A DNA stretch of 64,000 bases from Cupriavidus plantarum (GTDB taxonomy: Bacteria > Pseudomonadota > Gammaproteobacteria > Burkholderiales > Burkholderiaceae). The notes under the pieces were generated by a model. The model did no database searches. It was given only the letters and a program-made list of their open reading frames with translations, and had not been told where the DNA came from. Below, one piece after another: positions 1-8,083 of the stretch. The stretch covers positions 372,001-436,000 of the forward strand of contig NZ_CAJPUX010000002.1 of the NCBI RefSeq assembly GCF_905397285.1, written 5' to 3'. The position numbers were made by a program, and so were the translations under genes. Position 1 is the stretch's first letter, and every line of letters starts with the position of its first letter.

Positions 1-7
1 TAACTAC

Positions 8-1555
8 ATGCAAAACGTAAGCATCCGTCATGGCCTGCTGGCAACGCTGGCGATTTTCGGCCTCATGCTCATTCTCGGCGCCGCCCTCGGCGTCCTCGAG
101 CTCCGCGCGTCGAGCGCCTCCGCCGAGCGTGTTCACCTCGTCGCCTCGCGCGCGCTGATGCTCAACGACGCGTACAAGGACATGACGCGCGCGCGGTCGG
201 CGCTCAACCGGGCCTACAGCGCCAGCAAGGAGACCGGCGCGGTCAATCCGGATGCCATCGCCAGCGCGGAGCGTTCGATCGGCAAGTCGAAGGAAGAACT
301 CGAGGCCTTTGAGAAGGCACCGGCGCTGGCCAGCCAGGATGCCAGCACGCGCGAGGAGATCGTGGCGGCGGGGCGCGTGCATGTGGAGGCGGTCCAGCGC
401 GCGCTGGCGGCGCTGCGCGGGAACGATGCGGCGGGGTATGCGGCGATCAACGACAAGGACATCACGTCGTCCGGCGCAAAGTACTCGGCCGGCGTCGAGC
501 GATTCCAGCAGTTTGCGTTGCGGCTCAACGAGGAAGAGCTCGCCAATGGGCGTCAGCGTTACGAGCGCGTGATCGTGCTGGTGGTCATCGGGCTCACGTT
601 GTCGGCCGCGCTGATCGTGGCGGTGCACCTCGCGTTGCGCAGCCTTGTGGTGGCGCCGCTGACGAAGGCTTCCGATCTGCTGATGCGCGTGGCGGAAGGG
701 GATCTGACGATTACCGTGCCGAAGGCGGGCAGTAACGAGATTGGCCAGGTGCTGGATGCGCTGGCGCGTATGCAGCACGGTCTGACGGAAACGGTGCTGA
801 AGGTCCGCGCGAGCTCCGATGCGGTGACGATCGGCGCGCGCGAGATCGCGGCAGGGAACACGGATCTGTCGTCGCGCACCGAACAGCAATCGTCGGCGCT
901 GGAAGAGACGGCCGCAAGCATGGAGCAGCTGACCTCGACGGTGAGCAACAACGCGGACAGCGCCTCGCGCGCAAGCGACCTGGCCAGCAGCGCGGCCCAG
1001 CTGGCCACGCGCGGCGGAGAAGTCGTGCGCGGCGTCGTGCAGACGATGAGCGAGATCAACACGAGTTCGCAAAAGATCGTCGACATCATCGGCGTCATTG
1101 ACGGCATCGCGTTCCAGACGAACATCCTTGCCCTGAACGCCGCGGTGGAAGCCGCGCGTGCAGGCGAGCAGGGGCGCGGTTTCGCGGTCGTCGCCGGTGA
1201 GGTTCGCGCACTGGCCCAGCGCAGCGCGGGCGCGGCCAAGGAAATCAAGGCGCTGATCGACTCGTCGGTCGGCAAGGTGGACGCAGGCAGCATCCAGGTG
1301 GAACAGGCCGGCAGCACCATTGGCGAAATCGTGTCCGAAGTCCGCCGACTGGCCGACCTCGTGAATGAAATCTCGGCCGCTTCGGGCGAACAGTCGTCGG
1401 GCATTGCGCAGGTGAGTTCGGCGGTGTCGCAGATGGAGCAGGTCAATCAGCAAAACGCGGCGCTGGTGGAGCAGGCGGCTGCCGCGGCGGACTCGCTGGA
1501 GGCACAGGCCAATCAGCTGTCGTCGGCGGTGATGACGTTCAAGCTGGCGGCCTAG
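8..1555 (+). CDS. Methyl-accepting chemotaxis protein
   Basis: Inner-membrane chemoreceptor that passes ligand signals to CheA/CheW. Residues 10-30 form a first membrane helix. A mostly helical periplasmic four-helix-bundle sensor (about 31-187) follows, then a second membrane helix (188-210), a HAMP domain (about 211-263) and a long methyl-accepting coiled coil. The highly conserved signalling tip, with the [20 protein letters not shown] core, lies at about 367-386. The C-terminus ends in FKLAA and lacks the NWETF-type pentapeptide that tethers CheR in enteric receptors. At 515 residues the length is normal for this class. The ligand cannot be read from the sequence, and no other chemotaxis gene is in the window, so this is an orphan receptor gene. 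Confidence 0.95.
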   Translation: MQNVSIRHGLLATLAIFGLMLILGAALGVLELRASSASAERVHLVASRALMLNDAYKDMTRARSALNRAYSASKETGAVNPDAIASAERSIGKSKEELEAFEKAPALASQDASTREEIVAAGRVHVEAVQRALAALRGNDAAGYAAINDKDITSSGAKYSAGVERFQQFALRLNEEELANGRQRYERVIVLVVIGLTLSAALIVAVHLALRSLVVAPLTKASDLLMRVAEGDLTITVPKAGSNEIGQVLDALARMQHGLTETVLKVRASSDAVTIGAREIAAGNTDLSSRTEQQSSALEETAASMEQLTSTVSNNADSASRASDLASSAAQLATRGGEVVRGVVQTMSEINTSSQKIVDIIGVIDGIAFQTNILALNAAVEAARAGEQGRGFAVVAGEVRALAQRSAGAAKEIKALIDSSVGKVDAGSIQVEQAGSTIGEIVSEVRRLADLVNEISAASGEQSSGIAQVSSAVSQMEQVNQQNAALVEQAAAAADSLEAQANQLSSAVMTFKLAA

Positions 1556-1571
1556 GGGAATGTTCGTCGGC

Positions 1572-1609
1572 GGGATCTATCGCGCCTCGTGGACGCGATA
1601 GGCAATCCC
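1572..1609. terminator. Hairpin downstream of the chemoreceptor
   Basis: A perfect 8-bp inverted repeat (CTATCGCG at 1577-1584, CGCGATAG at 1594-1601) has a 9-nt loop. A further GGGAT/ATCCC pair at 1572-1576 and 1605-1609 flanks it. It lies 20 bp after the chemoreceptor stop. No T-run follows, so it may be a transcript-stabilising hairpin rather than an intrinsic terminator. Confidence 0.5.
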
Positions 1610-1689
1610 GATGCTGTAGAGGACGCTACAACGTTGAAATCGCCCCTACGGGCCGCTACGCTGGCGGCATGCATACACGAAGGACAGCG

Positions 1690-2904
1690 ATGCTTGCCCA
1701 CATCGTCCTGCCGTCCGGCACCGAAACCAGTGCGATGCCGCTGCTTGCGGGGCGGGCGCTGCGTGGGTTTTGCGATGGATACGTAGCGGTGCTCTTGCCG
1801 GCGTACCTGCTGGCGCTCGGCTTCGACGCACTCTCCGTAGGGCTGATCAGCAGCGGGACGCTGATCGGCTCCGCGGCGGCCACCATTCTGGTCGGATTCA
1901 TCGGGCATCGTGTTCCGCAACGTCGATTGCTGAAGTTCGCGGCGCTTCTGATGTGCGCCACGGGGTTGGCCTTCGCGGGGCTGTCGGATTTCTGGCCGCT
2001 GTTGCTCGTCGCCTTTGTTGGCACGCTGAACCCAGGCTCGGGGGATGTGAGCATCTTCCTTCCGCTGGAGCAGGCGCGACTTGCCGAAGCCACGACGCCG
2101 GATGCACGCACGGCGCTGTTCGCCCGGTACGGTGTTGCAGGCTCGTTGTCCGCTGCACTGGGTGCGCTGGCGGCGGCGATACCGGATTGGCTCGGCCGAT
2201 CGGCGGGCGTGCCGTTTCTGGATGCCATGCGCCTGATGTTTATTGTTTACGCCTTCACTGGCATGACACTCTGGGCGCTCTATGCGAGGCTGCCTGAGCC
2301 GCATGCGGCGCCGACGTCCGCGCCCGCACCGCTGGGTCCTTCCCGCCGGATCGTCATCCGCCTCGCGATGTTGTTCAGCGTGGGCGCATTCGCGGGGGGA
2401 CTCGTCCTCAACGCCTTGCTGTCGCTCTGGCTGATGCAGCGTTTCGGCATGTCGCCGGGCGCAGCGGGCCAGTTCTTCTTCTGGGCCGGCCTGCTCACCA
2501 CGGCGTCCCAGTTCGCCGCCGTTCCGCTGGCCCGGAAGATCGGGCTATTGAACACCATGGTGTTCACGCATATCCCGTCCAGTACGTTCCTGATCGCCGC
2601 GGCATTCTCGCCGTCGTTGACGTGGACGCTGCTGTTGCTGCTGGCGCGCAGCGCGCTGTCTCAGATGGACGTGCCAACGCGGACCGCATTCGTCATGGCG
2701 GTGGTCACCCCTGCGGAGCGAACGGCGGCGGCCAGTCTGACCGCCGTACCGCGAAGCCTTGCCGCGGCGATGAGCCCGGTGCTGGCGGGCGGGCTTATGG
2801 CAATGGGCTGGGCAGGGGCGCCGCTGCTGGCGTGCGGGGTATTGAAGATCGCTTACGACCTGACCATCCTGGCCGCATTCCGGCGCGTCAAGTTGCCGAA
2901 CTGA
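1690..2904 (+). CDS. MFS transporter
   Basis: Predicted inner-membrane major facilitator superfamily permease with about 12 hydrophobic helices in two halves. The cytoplasmic loop after helix 2 (GHRVPQRRLL) corresponds to the family's motif A region. A Pro/Ala-rich linker (about residues 211-221) separates the halves. ATG at 1690 is preferred; an in-frame ATG at 1669 would add seven charged residues. The substrate is unknown: the protein resembles drug- or metabolite-efflux MFS members only in general architecture. The gene stands alone, and its stop codon sits inside the first copy of a tandem repeat. Confidence 0.85.
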   Translation: MLAHIVLPSGTETSAMPLLAGRALRGFCDGYVAVLLPAYLLALGFDALSVGLISSGTLIGSAAATILVGFIGHRVPQRRLLKFAALLMCATGLAFAGLSDFWPLLLVAFVGTLNPGSGDVSIFLPLEQARLAEATTPDARTALFARYGVAGSLSAALGALAAAIPDWLGRSAGVPFLDAMRLMFIVYAFTGMTLWALYARLPEPHAAPTSAPAPLGPSRRIVIRLAMLFSVGAFAGGLVLNALLSLWLMQRFGMSPGAAGQFFFWAGLLTTASQFAAVPLARKIGLLNTMVFTHIPSSTFLIAAAFSPSLTWTLLLLLARSALSQMDVPTRTAFVMAVVTPAERTAAASLTAVPRSLAAAMSPVLAGGLMAMGWAGAPLLACGVLKIAYDLTILAAFRRVKLPN

Positions 2905-2960
2905 GGCGGTACTGAGGCGGTACTGAGGCGGTACTGAGGCGGTACTGAGGCGGTACTGAG
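2901..2960. repeat. Five-copy 11-bp tandem repeat
   Basis: The unit CTGAGGCGGTA is repeated five times without change (2901-2955), followed by a partial CTGAG (2956-2960). The first unit contains the TGA stop of the MFS gene at 2902-2904, so copy number does not alter that protein. The identical copies suggest recent replication slippage. The period is close to one helical turn. Confidence 0.97.
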
Positions 2961-3039
2961 CACGCATCGTAGCAATGGCCCGAGGGCGCCGGCATACGAT
3001 ATGCTCGACGATTGAGCCGTAGCGAGATCTCAATTCCGT

Positions 3040-3261
3040 ATGCTTCCCGACAGCGACTCCCTCCTCCTCCTTGTCACCCGCGAGATGCCCTTCGGCAAAC
3101 ACAAGGGGACCTTGATCGCCGATCTTCCCGGCAACTATCTGAACTGGTTCGCACGCGAAGGTTTTCCGCCCGGGGAGATCGGTCGGTTGCTCGCTCTCAT
3201 GCACGAACTCGATCACAACGGGTTTCGGCATTTGCTGGCGCCGTTGCGCAAGGGGCGGTAG
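3040..3261 (+). CDS. DUF3820 family protein
   Basis: Small 73-residue protein matching the DUF3820 pattern: an N-terminal MPFGKHKG motif (about residues 16-23) followed by ADLPGNYLNWFAREGFPPGE and a helical C-terminus. Members are short cytoplasmic proteins, sometimes annotated as putative quorum-sensing-regulated virulence factors; the biochemical role is unsettled. ATG at 3040 gives the complete domain. It appears monocistronic. Confidence 0.8.
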   Translation: MLPDSDSLLLLVTREMPFGKHKGTLIADLPGNYLNWFAREGFPPGEIGRLLALMHELDHNGFRHLLAPLRKGR

Positions 3262-3283
3262 GGCGCAGTACGTCGCCAACTTT

Positions 3284-3336
3284 AAGGTCGATGCTATAGA
3301 CCTTTTGTGCCGTCTCCCGCACAGTCCACATGGACT
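3284..3336. promoter_or_regulatory. Two inverted repeats upstream of the XRE islet
   Basis: AAGGTC (3284-3289) and GACCTT (3299-3304) form a perfect 6-bp inverted repeat with a 9-bp spacer. AGTCCA (3323-3328) and TGGACT (3331-3336) form a second with a 2-bp centre. Both lie in the only promoter-sized gap upstream of the XRE regulator, so they are candidate autoregulatory operators. Confidence 0.45.
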
Positions 3337-3371
3337 TGATAACTTTTAATGCATGACATGGGACGGTAGTC

Positions 3372-3497
3372 ATGCGGCCGCTTGCATCGATGCGTGTGTA
3401 CGATGCCAAGGCAGAGTTTGACTATGACGATCCTACGAACCCTCTCGTTCGCCGCGTGTTTGACGCCTATGACGCTTTGCGCGGAATTTCAACATAG
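3372..3497 (+). CDS. Small hypothetical ORF (41 aa) upstream of the XRE regulator
   Basis: A 41-codon frame begins at ATG 3372 and ends with TAG 4 bp before the likely start of the XRE gene. The predicted peptide is acidic in the middle (DAKAEFDYDDPTNPLVRR) and ends DALRGIST. I recognise no family. The tight spacing is compatible with translational coupling, but the ribosome site is weak. It could also be the remnant of a longer gene or a leader peptide. Confidence 0.3.
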   Translation: MRPLASMRVYDAKAEFDYDDPTNPLVRRVFDAYDALRGIST

Positions 3498-3501
3498 CGG
3501 T

Positions 3502-3960
3502 ATGTCGACGTCGCTGAGCTTCTGCCGGCAAAGCTATCAAATTGACGGGCATCTGATTTTTGCGGAGGGTGCGGTGTCAACCGTGGCGGCGCAAGATGCC
3601 ATCTCGGTTGAAGCCATGATCCGGCGGTTTGAGCAGCGATTCGGTGGGGCCTATCTCTCGGAGGGCAATAAGTTCGTCGCTGAGAGGCTATATCCCGAGC
3701 ATGCAGAGCACCCCACGCTGGCGGTTTTAAGGCTGAGAGCGGGTCTATCTCAGCGCGCACTGGCGGATAAGATGGGAGTCAAACAGCCCCACGTGGCACG
3801 TCTCGAAAAAGAGCCTACCAAGATGAACTACGAAACCATGGATCGCATGGCATGGGCGTTGGGCGTGGATGTCACGACTGTAGCGGCTGCCATTCAACGT
3901 AGCCAAGCCGAGTCCCGCAATGCCCGACAACGACCGCTCGTTCAATGTCTTCTACTGTGA
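3502..3960 (+). CDS. XRE-family transcriptional regulator
   Basis: Predicted DNA-binding protein of 152 residues. The C-terminal half (about 72-125) is a Cro/C1-type helix-turn-helix: TLAVLRLRAGLSQRALADKM, then GVKQPHVARLE, which fits a HigA-like or phage-repressor-like fold. Residues 1-70 have no domain I recognise. ATG 3502 is chosen because the upstream in-frame sequence overlaps another reading frame and looks non-coding; a start further downstream is possible. The 3' end overlaps the DUF6941 gene by 41 bp, so the two are probably co-transcribed. No toxin partner with RelE/HigB features is visible. This stretch looks more A/T-rich than its surroundings, which suggests acquisition by transfer. 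Confidence 0.7.
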   Translation: MSTSLSFCRQSYQIDGHLIFAEGAVSTVAAQDAISVEAMIRRFEQRFGGAYLSEGNKFVAERLYPEHAEHPTLAVLRLRAGLSQRALADKMGVKQPHVARLEKEPTKMNYETMDRMAWALGVDVTTVAAAIQRSQAESRNARQRPLVQCLLL

Positions 3961-4390
3961 AGACGTGCGGCTCGAGATTACGGGACAAACATCGATCATT
4001 GGCGTCTTCAACGCTGACGTCAATGCGCCCTCGTTTCCTGTGTCGCTCCCCAAACTCTGCGTTCTCGTGGAAATCGAAACCTCCGTCGACGATCTGCTTC
4101 AATCCCTGCGTATCCTGGTTCAAGCGGACTCCGGCGAGGTTTTCGTCGATCAAATCGTTCCGAGCGAAGTGCTCGCGCAACAATCGGCTATCGCCTCGAC
4201 TGCGAACTTCGACGGCTTGGACGAAAGAAGGCTGAGTTTTAGGACACAGTTCTTCGTCACGCCATTTCGGGTCGCCCAGCCGACGATCATTCGCGCAAGG
4301 CTCTTGACGGAGCGCGGTGAAATCAAAGGGCGTGCGCTAAGACTCTCGCAAGGCGACCTGCTCCCCGCGTTTGGTACCGTGACGATGTAG
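3920..4390 (+). CDS. DUF6941-like hypothetical protein
   Basis: 156-residue cytoplasmic protein with the layout of the DUF6941 family: an N-terminal strand ending in YCEDVRLEITGQTSIIGVF (about 12-30), then alternating beta strands. The function of the family is unknown to me. It starts inside the end of the XRE gene and is the last gene of the islet. Base composition is lower in GC than neighbouring genes, as for the XRE gene. The assignment rests on the N-terminal pattern only. Confidence 0.6.
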   Translation: MPDNDRSFNVFYCEDVRLEITGQTSIIGVFNADVNAPSFPVSLPKLCVLVEIETSVDDLLQSLRILVQADSGEVFVDQIVPSEVLAQQSAIASTANFDGLDERRLSFRTQFFVTPFRVAQPTIIRARLLTERGEIKGRALRLSQGDLLPAFGTVTM

Positions 4391-4517
4391 CGCCGGCGAA
4401 TCAACACGGTGCTGATCGAGTGAATAACGGACATTGCTGCGGGGAAGCGCGTTATGGCTATCGCCGGATATCACGTGGTGCGGCAACGGGAAGGCTGGCT
4501 GGCGAACCCCAACGCGG

Positions 4518-5273
4518 TCAGGGATGCCAAGTCGTGGGTCGAACAGCCTGGTCGCGAGAGCCAGAGATGGCGTAGGACACCTCTTTGCCGGCGGCCAGCA
4601 TCAGGTCCACGTACGTCGCGAGCTTTTCGCGCGTTAGCCGGCTGATGGGACCGGAGATGCAAAGCGCGCCGGCCAATGTCCAGTTGATTCCGAAGACCGG
4701 CACGGCGAGGCTCGATACCTCGGGTTCGCGTTCGCCCATCGAGATGTAGAAGCCGTCTTTGCGAATCGTCTCGTAGGGCTCGCCAGCGTCGCCTGCGAAG
4801 GCGCGCAGGACTCTTCCGGGCGCGCCGGTGAGGGACAGCCTTTCTCCTACCCGAACGTGGTGCCGCACCGCGCCGGGACCCTCTACGCGCACGAGACAAG
4901 CCCGCGTGTCTCCCTCCCGGACATAGAAAGCCGCGCTTTCGCGCGTTTCGTCGCTGACCCGTCTGAGCACGGGTTCCACCGTCTCGTTGACGCGAAACGC
5001 GGCCTGATAGCGCGCGCCGAGCCAGCCCGCCGCCGCGCCGAGCCGCCATTGGCCATCTTCGCGCTGGACCAGGTACTCGCTCCGCGCCAGCGTCCGTGCC
5101 GTCCGTAGCACCGTGGACTTACCCATCCCCACCCGGCGGCTCAACTCCGACAGGGTGAGCGAGGTGTCGTCCGCGGAGAAGGCTTCGAGAATCTGTAGCG
5201 CGCGCGTGACGGCAATGATGTTGTCTTTGTCCGCACTTTCCATCTCCGATGCGGCTTGCACGTTCCGTTTCAT
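4518..5273 (-). CDS. IclR-family transcriptional regulator
   Basis: Two-domain regulator. The N-terminal winged helix-turn-helix contains LTLSELSRRVGMGKSTVLRT. The C-terminal IclR ligand-binding domain includes VREGDTRACLVRVEG and LSLTGAPGRVLRAFAG. The start at 5273 (MKRN) gives about 251 residues; an ATG at 5243 would put the GTTCCGT repeats outside the coding region and is a credible alternative. It is transcribed divergently from the Bug receptor at 5368 and probably controls that catabolic cluster in response to a small carboxylate. The effector is unknown. Confidence 0.9.
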   Translation of the reverse strand: MKRNVQAASEMESADKDNIIAVTRALQILEAFSADDTSLTLSELSRRVGMGKSTVLRTARTLARSEYLVQREDGQWRLGAAAGWLGARYQAAFRVNETVEPVLRRVSDETRESAAFYVREGDTRACLVRVEGPGAVRHHVRVGERLSLTGAPGRVLRAFAGDAGEPYETIRKDGFYISMGEREPEVSSLAVPVFGINWTLAGALCISGPISRLTREKLATYVDLMLAAGKEVSYAISGSRDQAVRPTTWHP

Positions 5274-5317
5274 GGCACATGTTCCGTTATGGACAACGCG
5301 ATTGTATAGCACGGAAC
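5262..5317. promoter_or_regulatory. Repeated GTTCCGT half-sites between iclR and bug genes
   Basis: GTTCCGTT occurs at 5262-5269 and again at 5281-5288, 19 bp apart. Its inverse ACGGAAC is at 5311-5317. These flank the divergent promoter region of the IclR regulator and the Bug gene. They are plausible IclR binding half-sites, because IclR proteins bind short inverted or direct repeats in such gaps. Confidence 0.4.
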
Positions 5318-5367
5318 CAAAATCTATAGTCGAGCCACAAATACAAGCATTTCGACTGGAGACATCC

Positions 5368-6342
5368 GTGAATCTCGTTCTTCGCGTTGTGGCCGCCTGC
5401 GCTTTCGCCTCGCTGCCCTGCCTTCCCGCTCAAGCCTCGGACAGCTACCCGACCAAGCCCATTCGCCTGATCGTTCCCTTCCCGCCGGGCGGTGCCCCGG
5501 ATACCTTCTCGCGCGAGATCGGACAGCAACTGAGCAGGGACCTCAAGTGGACCATCATCGTCGATAACAAGCCCGGCGCGGGAGGCAATCTCGGCGCCGA
5601 AGCGGGCGCCAAGGCGTCGCCTGACGGCTACACATTGGTGTTCGGACAGACCAGCAATCTTGCGATCAACCCTTCGTTGTACAAGAAGCTGCCGTATGAC
5701 CCGACCAAGGATCTGACGCCCATTGGATTGATCGCTTCCGCGCCGCTCGCAATCGTGGCGAACAACAATTCGCCCTACAAGAACCTGTCCGACGTGATTG
5801 CCGCGGCGAAGGCGAAACCCGGCGCGGTAACGTTCGGGACGCCCGGGAATGGGACGGTCGCCCATCTTGCGATGGAGCTTCTGCAGAAGCAGGCCGGCAT
5901 CAAGCTGCAGCACATTCCCTACAAGGGCGCCTCGCAGGCGCTCACCGATGTCCTGGGTGGCCAGGTGGAAATCTATATCGGCTCCGTCCCGACGGTGATG
6001 GGTCAAATCAAGACCGGCAAGTTGCGCGGCATCGCGGTGACATCCGCGAATCGTTCCGCGCAGATGCCCAATACGCCCACCGTGGCGGAAGCCGGCGTCA
6101 AGCAATTCGAGGCGGACACGTGGTTCGGCCTGCTCGCCCCGGCAGGCACGCCCGCGCCCATCGTTGCCAAGCTCAACGCTGAACTGAATCGCGCCCTGCA
6201 GGCCCCGGCCGTGCGTTCGAAGATCGAAGCGGAAGGCGGACGGGTGCTGGGCGGTAGCCCCGCTGCATTCGCCACGCTGTTGCAAAACGATCTCGCTCGC
6301 TGGCGTGTCGTGGTCAAAGAGTCTGGCGCGACCATCGATTGA
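5368..6342 (+). CDS. Bug (TctC-like) tripartite tricarboxylate transporter receptor
   Basis: Periplasmic solute-binding protein of the Bug family, which captures carboxylates for TctA/TctB-type transporters or for signalling. The start is GTG 5368, preceded by CTGGAGACA; this leaves an ordinary Sec signal peptide (residues 1-25, cleaved near QAS-DS). Hallmark strands are IRLIVPFPPGG and VDNKPGAGGN, and the second-lobe motif is HIPYKGASQALTDVLGGQV. The length of 324 residues is standard. It is the first gene of a cluster running to 10151 and is divergent from an IclR gene. Ligand unknown. Confidence 0.92.
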   Translation: MNLVLRVVAACAFASLPCLPAQASDSYPTKPIRLIVPFPPGGAPDTFSREIGQQLSRDLKWTIIVDNKPGAGGNLGAEAGAKASPDGYTLVFGQTSNLAINPSLYKKLPYDPTKDLTPIGLIASAPLAIVANNNSPYKNLSDVIAAAKAKPGAVTFGTPGNGTVAHLAMELLQKQAGIKLQHIPYKGASQALTDVLGGQVEIYIGSVPTVMGQIKTGKLRGIAVTSANRSAQMPNTPTVAEAGVKQFEADTWFGLLAPAGTPAPIVAKLNAELNRALQAPAVRSKIEAEGGRVLGGSPAAFATLLQNDLARWRVVVKESGATID

Positions 6343-6446
6343 CACCACGGCGCACAACCCCGCGCCTCCGCGCGCCTCCGCGCACCTCCGTGCACCGAAT
6401 CTCTCTTCCGCATTCTTTGCAGTTCCACCCAAACACAGGAGCCACC

Positions 6447-7145
6447 ATGTCGGCAAGCCAACAACTCCCCGATGTCGTCCGCGATATCGAACGCGTTTCG
6501 CCCGAAGTCGTCAGGCAGGCGTCGCAATACGCGTCTTCCATCTTCGCCGATGTGGCCGGCCGGCGCGGCGGCCTCCACGGCAGGATCGCGCCGCTCAGCC
6601 AGAAGAGCAAGTTTTGTGGCCCGGCGATTACCGTGGAAGTCCGTCCTGGCGATAACCTCATGATTCACGCCGCGATGGCACTGGCGAAACCCGGCGACGT
6701 CATCATCGTCGATGGCAAAGGCGATCAGAACAGCGCGCTGATGGGCGCCATCATGGTCAATCAATGCATTGCGCTCGGTGTGGCGGCAGTCGTCCTCGAC
6801 GCCGCCGCGCGCGACGCCGAAGAGATTATCGAGACCGGCTTCCCGATGTACTCGGTTGGCCTGAATCCCAACGGGCCGACCAAATTCGTGCCGGGCCGCG
6901 TGAATCATCCCATCCAATGCGGCGGCGTAACGGTATGCCCCGGAGACCTCGTCATCGGCGATGCGGACGGCGTCGTCGTGATCGAGCGCGAGAAGGCGCC
7001 CGCTCTGATCGAAGAGGCTGGAAAGAAAGTGGCGGCAGAGCGCAAACGCATCGAAGGCATCAAGTCGGGCGAAGCGCTCCGGCCGTCTTGGCTCGACGAT
7101 GCCTTGCGCGCAGCCGGCGTCCTGAAGGCGGGAGAAGCGCTGTGA
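6447..7145 (+). CDS. RraA-like / HMG-aldolase-family protein
   Basis: 232-residue protein of the RraA/4-hydroxy-4-methyl-2-oxoglutarate aldolase superfamily. It has the core GPAITVEVRPGDNLMIHAAM and the conserved Arg122-Asp123 pair. Aldolases of this family use an Asp-X20-Arg-Asp motif; here the first Asp is replaced by Ala101. The equivalent residue in the paralogue at 28798 is Asp96. The protein may therefore not be a classical pyruvate aldolase. AACACAGGAG precedes ATG 6447. The stop overlaps the GTG start of the next dehydrogenase by 3 bp, so the two are translationally coupled. It may act on a branched hydroxy/oxo acid imported by the adjacent receptors. Confidence 0.85.
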   Translation: MSASQQLPDVVRDIERVSPEVVRQASQYASSIFADVAGRRGGLHGRIAPLSQKSKFCGPAITVEVRPGDNLMIHAAMALAKPGDVIIVDGKGDQNSALMGAIMVNQCIALGVAAVVLDAAARDAEEIIETGFPMYSVGLNPNGPTKFVPGRVNHPIQCGGVTVCPGDLVIGDADGVVVIEREKAPALIEEAGKKVAAERKRIEGIKSGEALRPSWLDDALRAAGVLKAGEAL

Positions 7146-8074
7146 GCACCGCGGCGAAGCCCGTTATCGTCGTGACGGCGGCAAACATCGCGCCACAGTC
7201 GGTGGCGCTGCTATCCGACTTCGAATTGGTCTATGCAGGGAAAGCGGCAACCGAAGAGGAGACGGCGGCGCTGTGCCGACGTCACGCACCCGTAGCCGTC
7301 ATCGTCCGCACGAGCAAGGTCGGCGCCATGGTGCTCGATGCGGCGCCGTCGATCCGCGTCCTGTCGAAGCACGGAAGTGGCATCGATAATATCGACCAGG
7401 AAGCCGCGAAGGCGCGTGGCGTCAAGGTCGTGGCCGCGGCAGGGGCCAATGCGGCCGCCGTGGCCGAGCAAGCGCTGGCGCTGATGCTCGCCTGCGCCAA
7501 ATCGGTGGTGACCCTGGACCAGCGCACACGTACGGGCCATTGGGACAAGTCGACGCACCAGAGTCTCGAACTTCAGGGGCGCACGCTGGGTCTCGTTGGC
7601 CTGGGGGCGATCGGCCGGCGCTTTGCGCGCATGGCCAGCGCGATGGATATGAAGGTCATCGGATATGACCCCTATGCGACCGATCTGCCGGCGAGCATCG
7701 AGCCCGCGAGCCTCGACGCGATCTGGCAAGACTCGGATGTCATATCGTTCCACTGTCCACTGACCGCCGAGAATCGCGGGCTGCTCGATGCGGAAGCGCT
7801 GGCGCAGTGCAAGGACGGCGTGATCGTCGTCAATACCGCGCGCGGCGGCCTCATCGACGAAGATGCGCTTCTGGCAGCAGTGGAAAGCGGCAAGGTGGCC
7901 GCGGCAGGCCTGGATTCGCTGCAGCAGGAGCCGCCGCCCGCCGATCATCCCTTCTTCAGGAACAGCAAGTTCGTCATCAGTCCGCACATTGGCGGCGTGA
8001 CCAGCGATGCCTTCGTCAACATGGGTGTCGCCGCCGCGAAGAACGTGCTGGCCGAACTGGCCAAGCTGCGGTAA
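7142..8074 (+). CDS. D-isomer-specific 2-hydroxyacid dehydrogenase
   Basis: NAD(P)-dependent oxidoreductase of about 310 residues, related to phosphoglycerate/hydroxypyruvate dehydrogenases. It has a nucleotide-binding glycine motif GLVGLGAIGRRFA, the catalytic Arg in VVNTARGGLIDE, the catalytic Glu in LDSLQQEPPP, and the catalytic His in ISPHIGG. It starts with GTG 7142 inside the RraA-like gene's end. It lacks the C-terminal ACT domains of SerA. The cluster suggests reduction of a 2-oxo acid or oxidation of a D-2-hydroxy acid made from the imported carboxylate. Confidence 0.9.
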   Translation: MSTAAKPVIVVTAANIAPQSVALLSDFELVYAGKAATEEETAALCRRHAPVAVIVRTSKVGAMVLDAAPSIRVLSKHGSGIDNIDQEAAKARGVKVVAAAGANAAAVAEQALALMLACAKSVVTLDQRTRTGHWDKSTHQSLELQGRTLGLVGLGAIGRRFARMASAMDMKVIGYDPYATDLPASIEPASLDAIWQDSDVISFHCPLTAENRGLLDAEALAQCKDGVIVVNTARGGLIDEDALLAAVESGKVAAAGLDSLQQEPPPADHPFFRNSKFVISPHIGGVTSDAFVNMGVAAAKNVLAELAKLR

Positions 8075-8083
8075 GGAGGCGCC

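Noticed and set aside
3372..3960. HigBA-like toxin-antitoxin pair
   Set aside because: The 41-codon upstream ORF has no RelE/HigB features and is too short, so only the XRE regulator is called.
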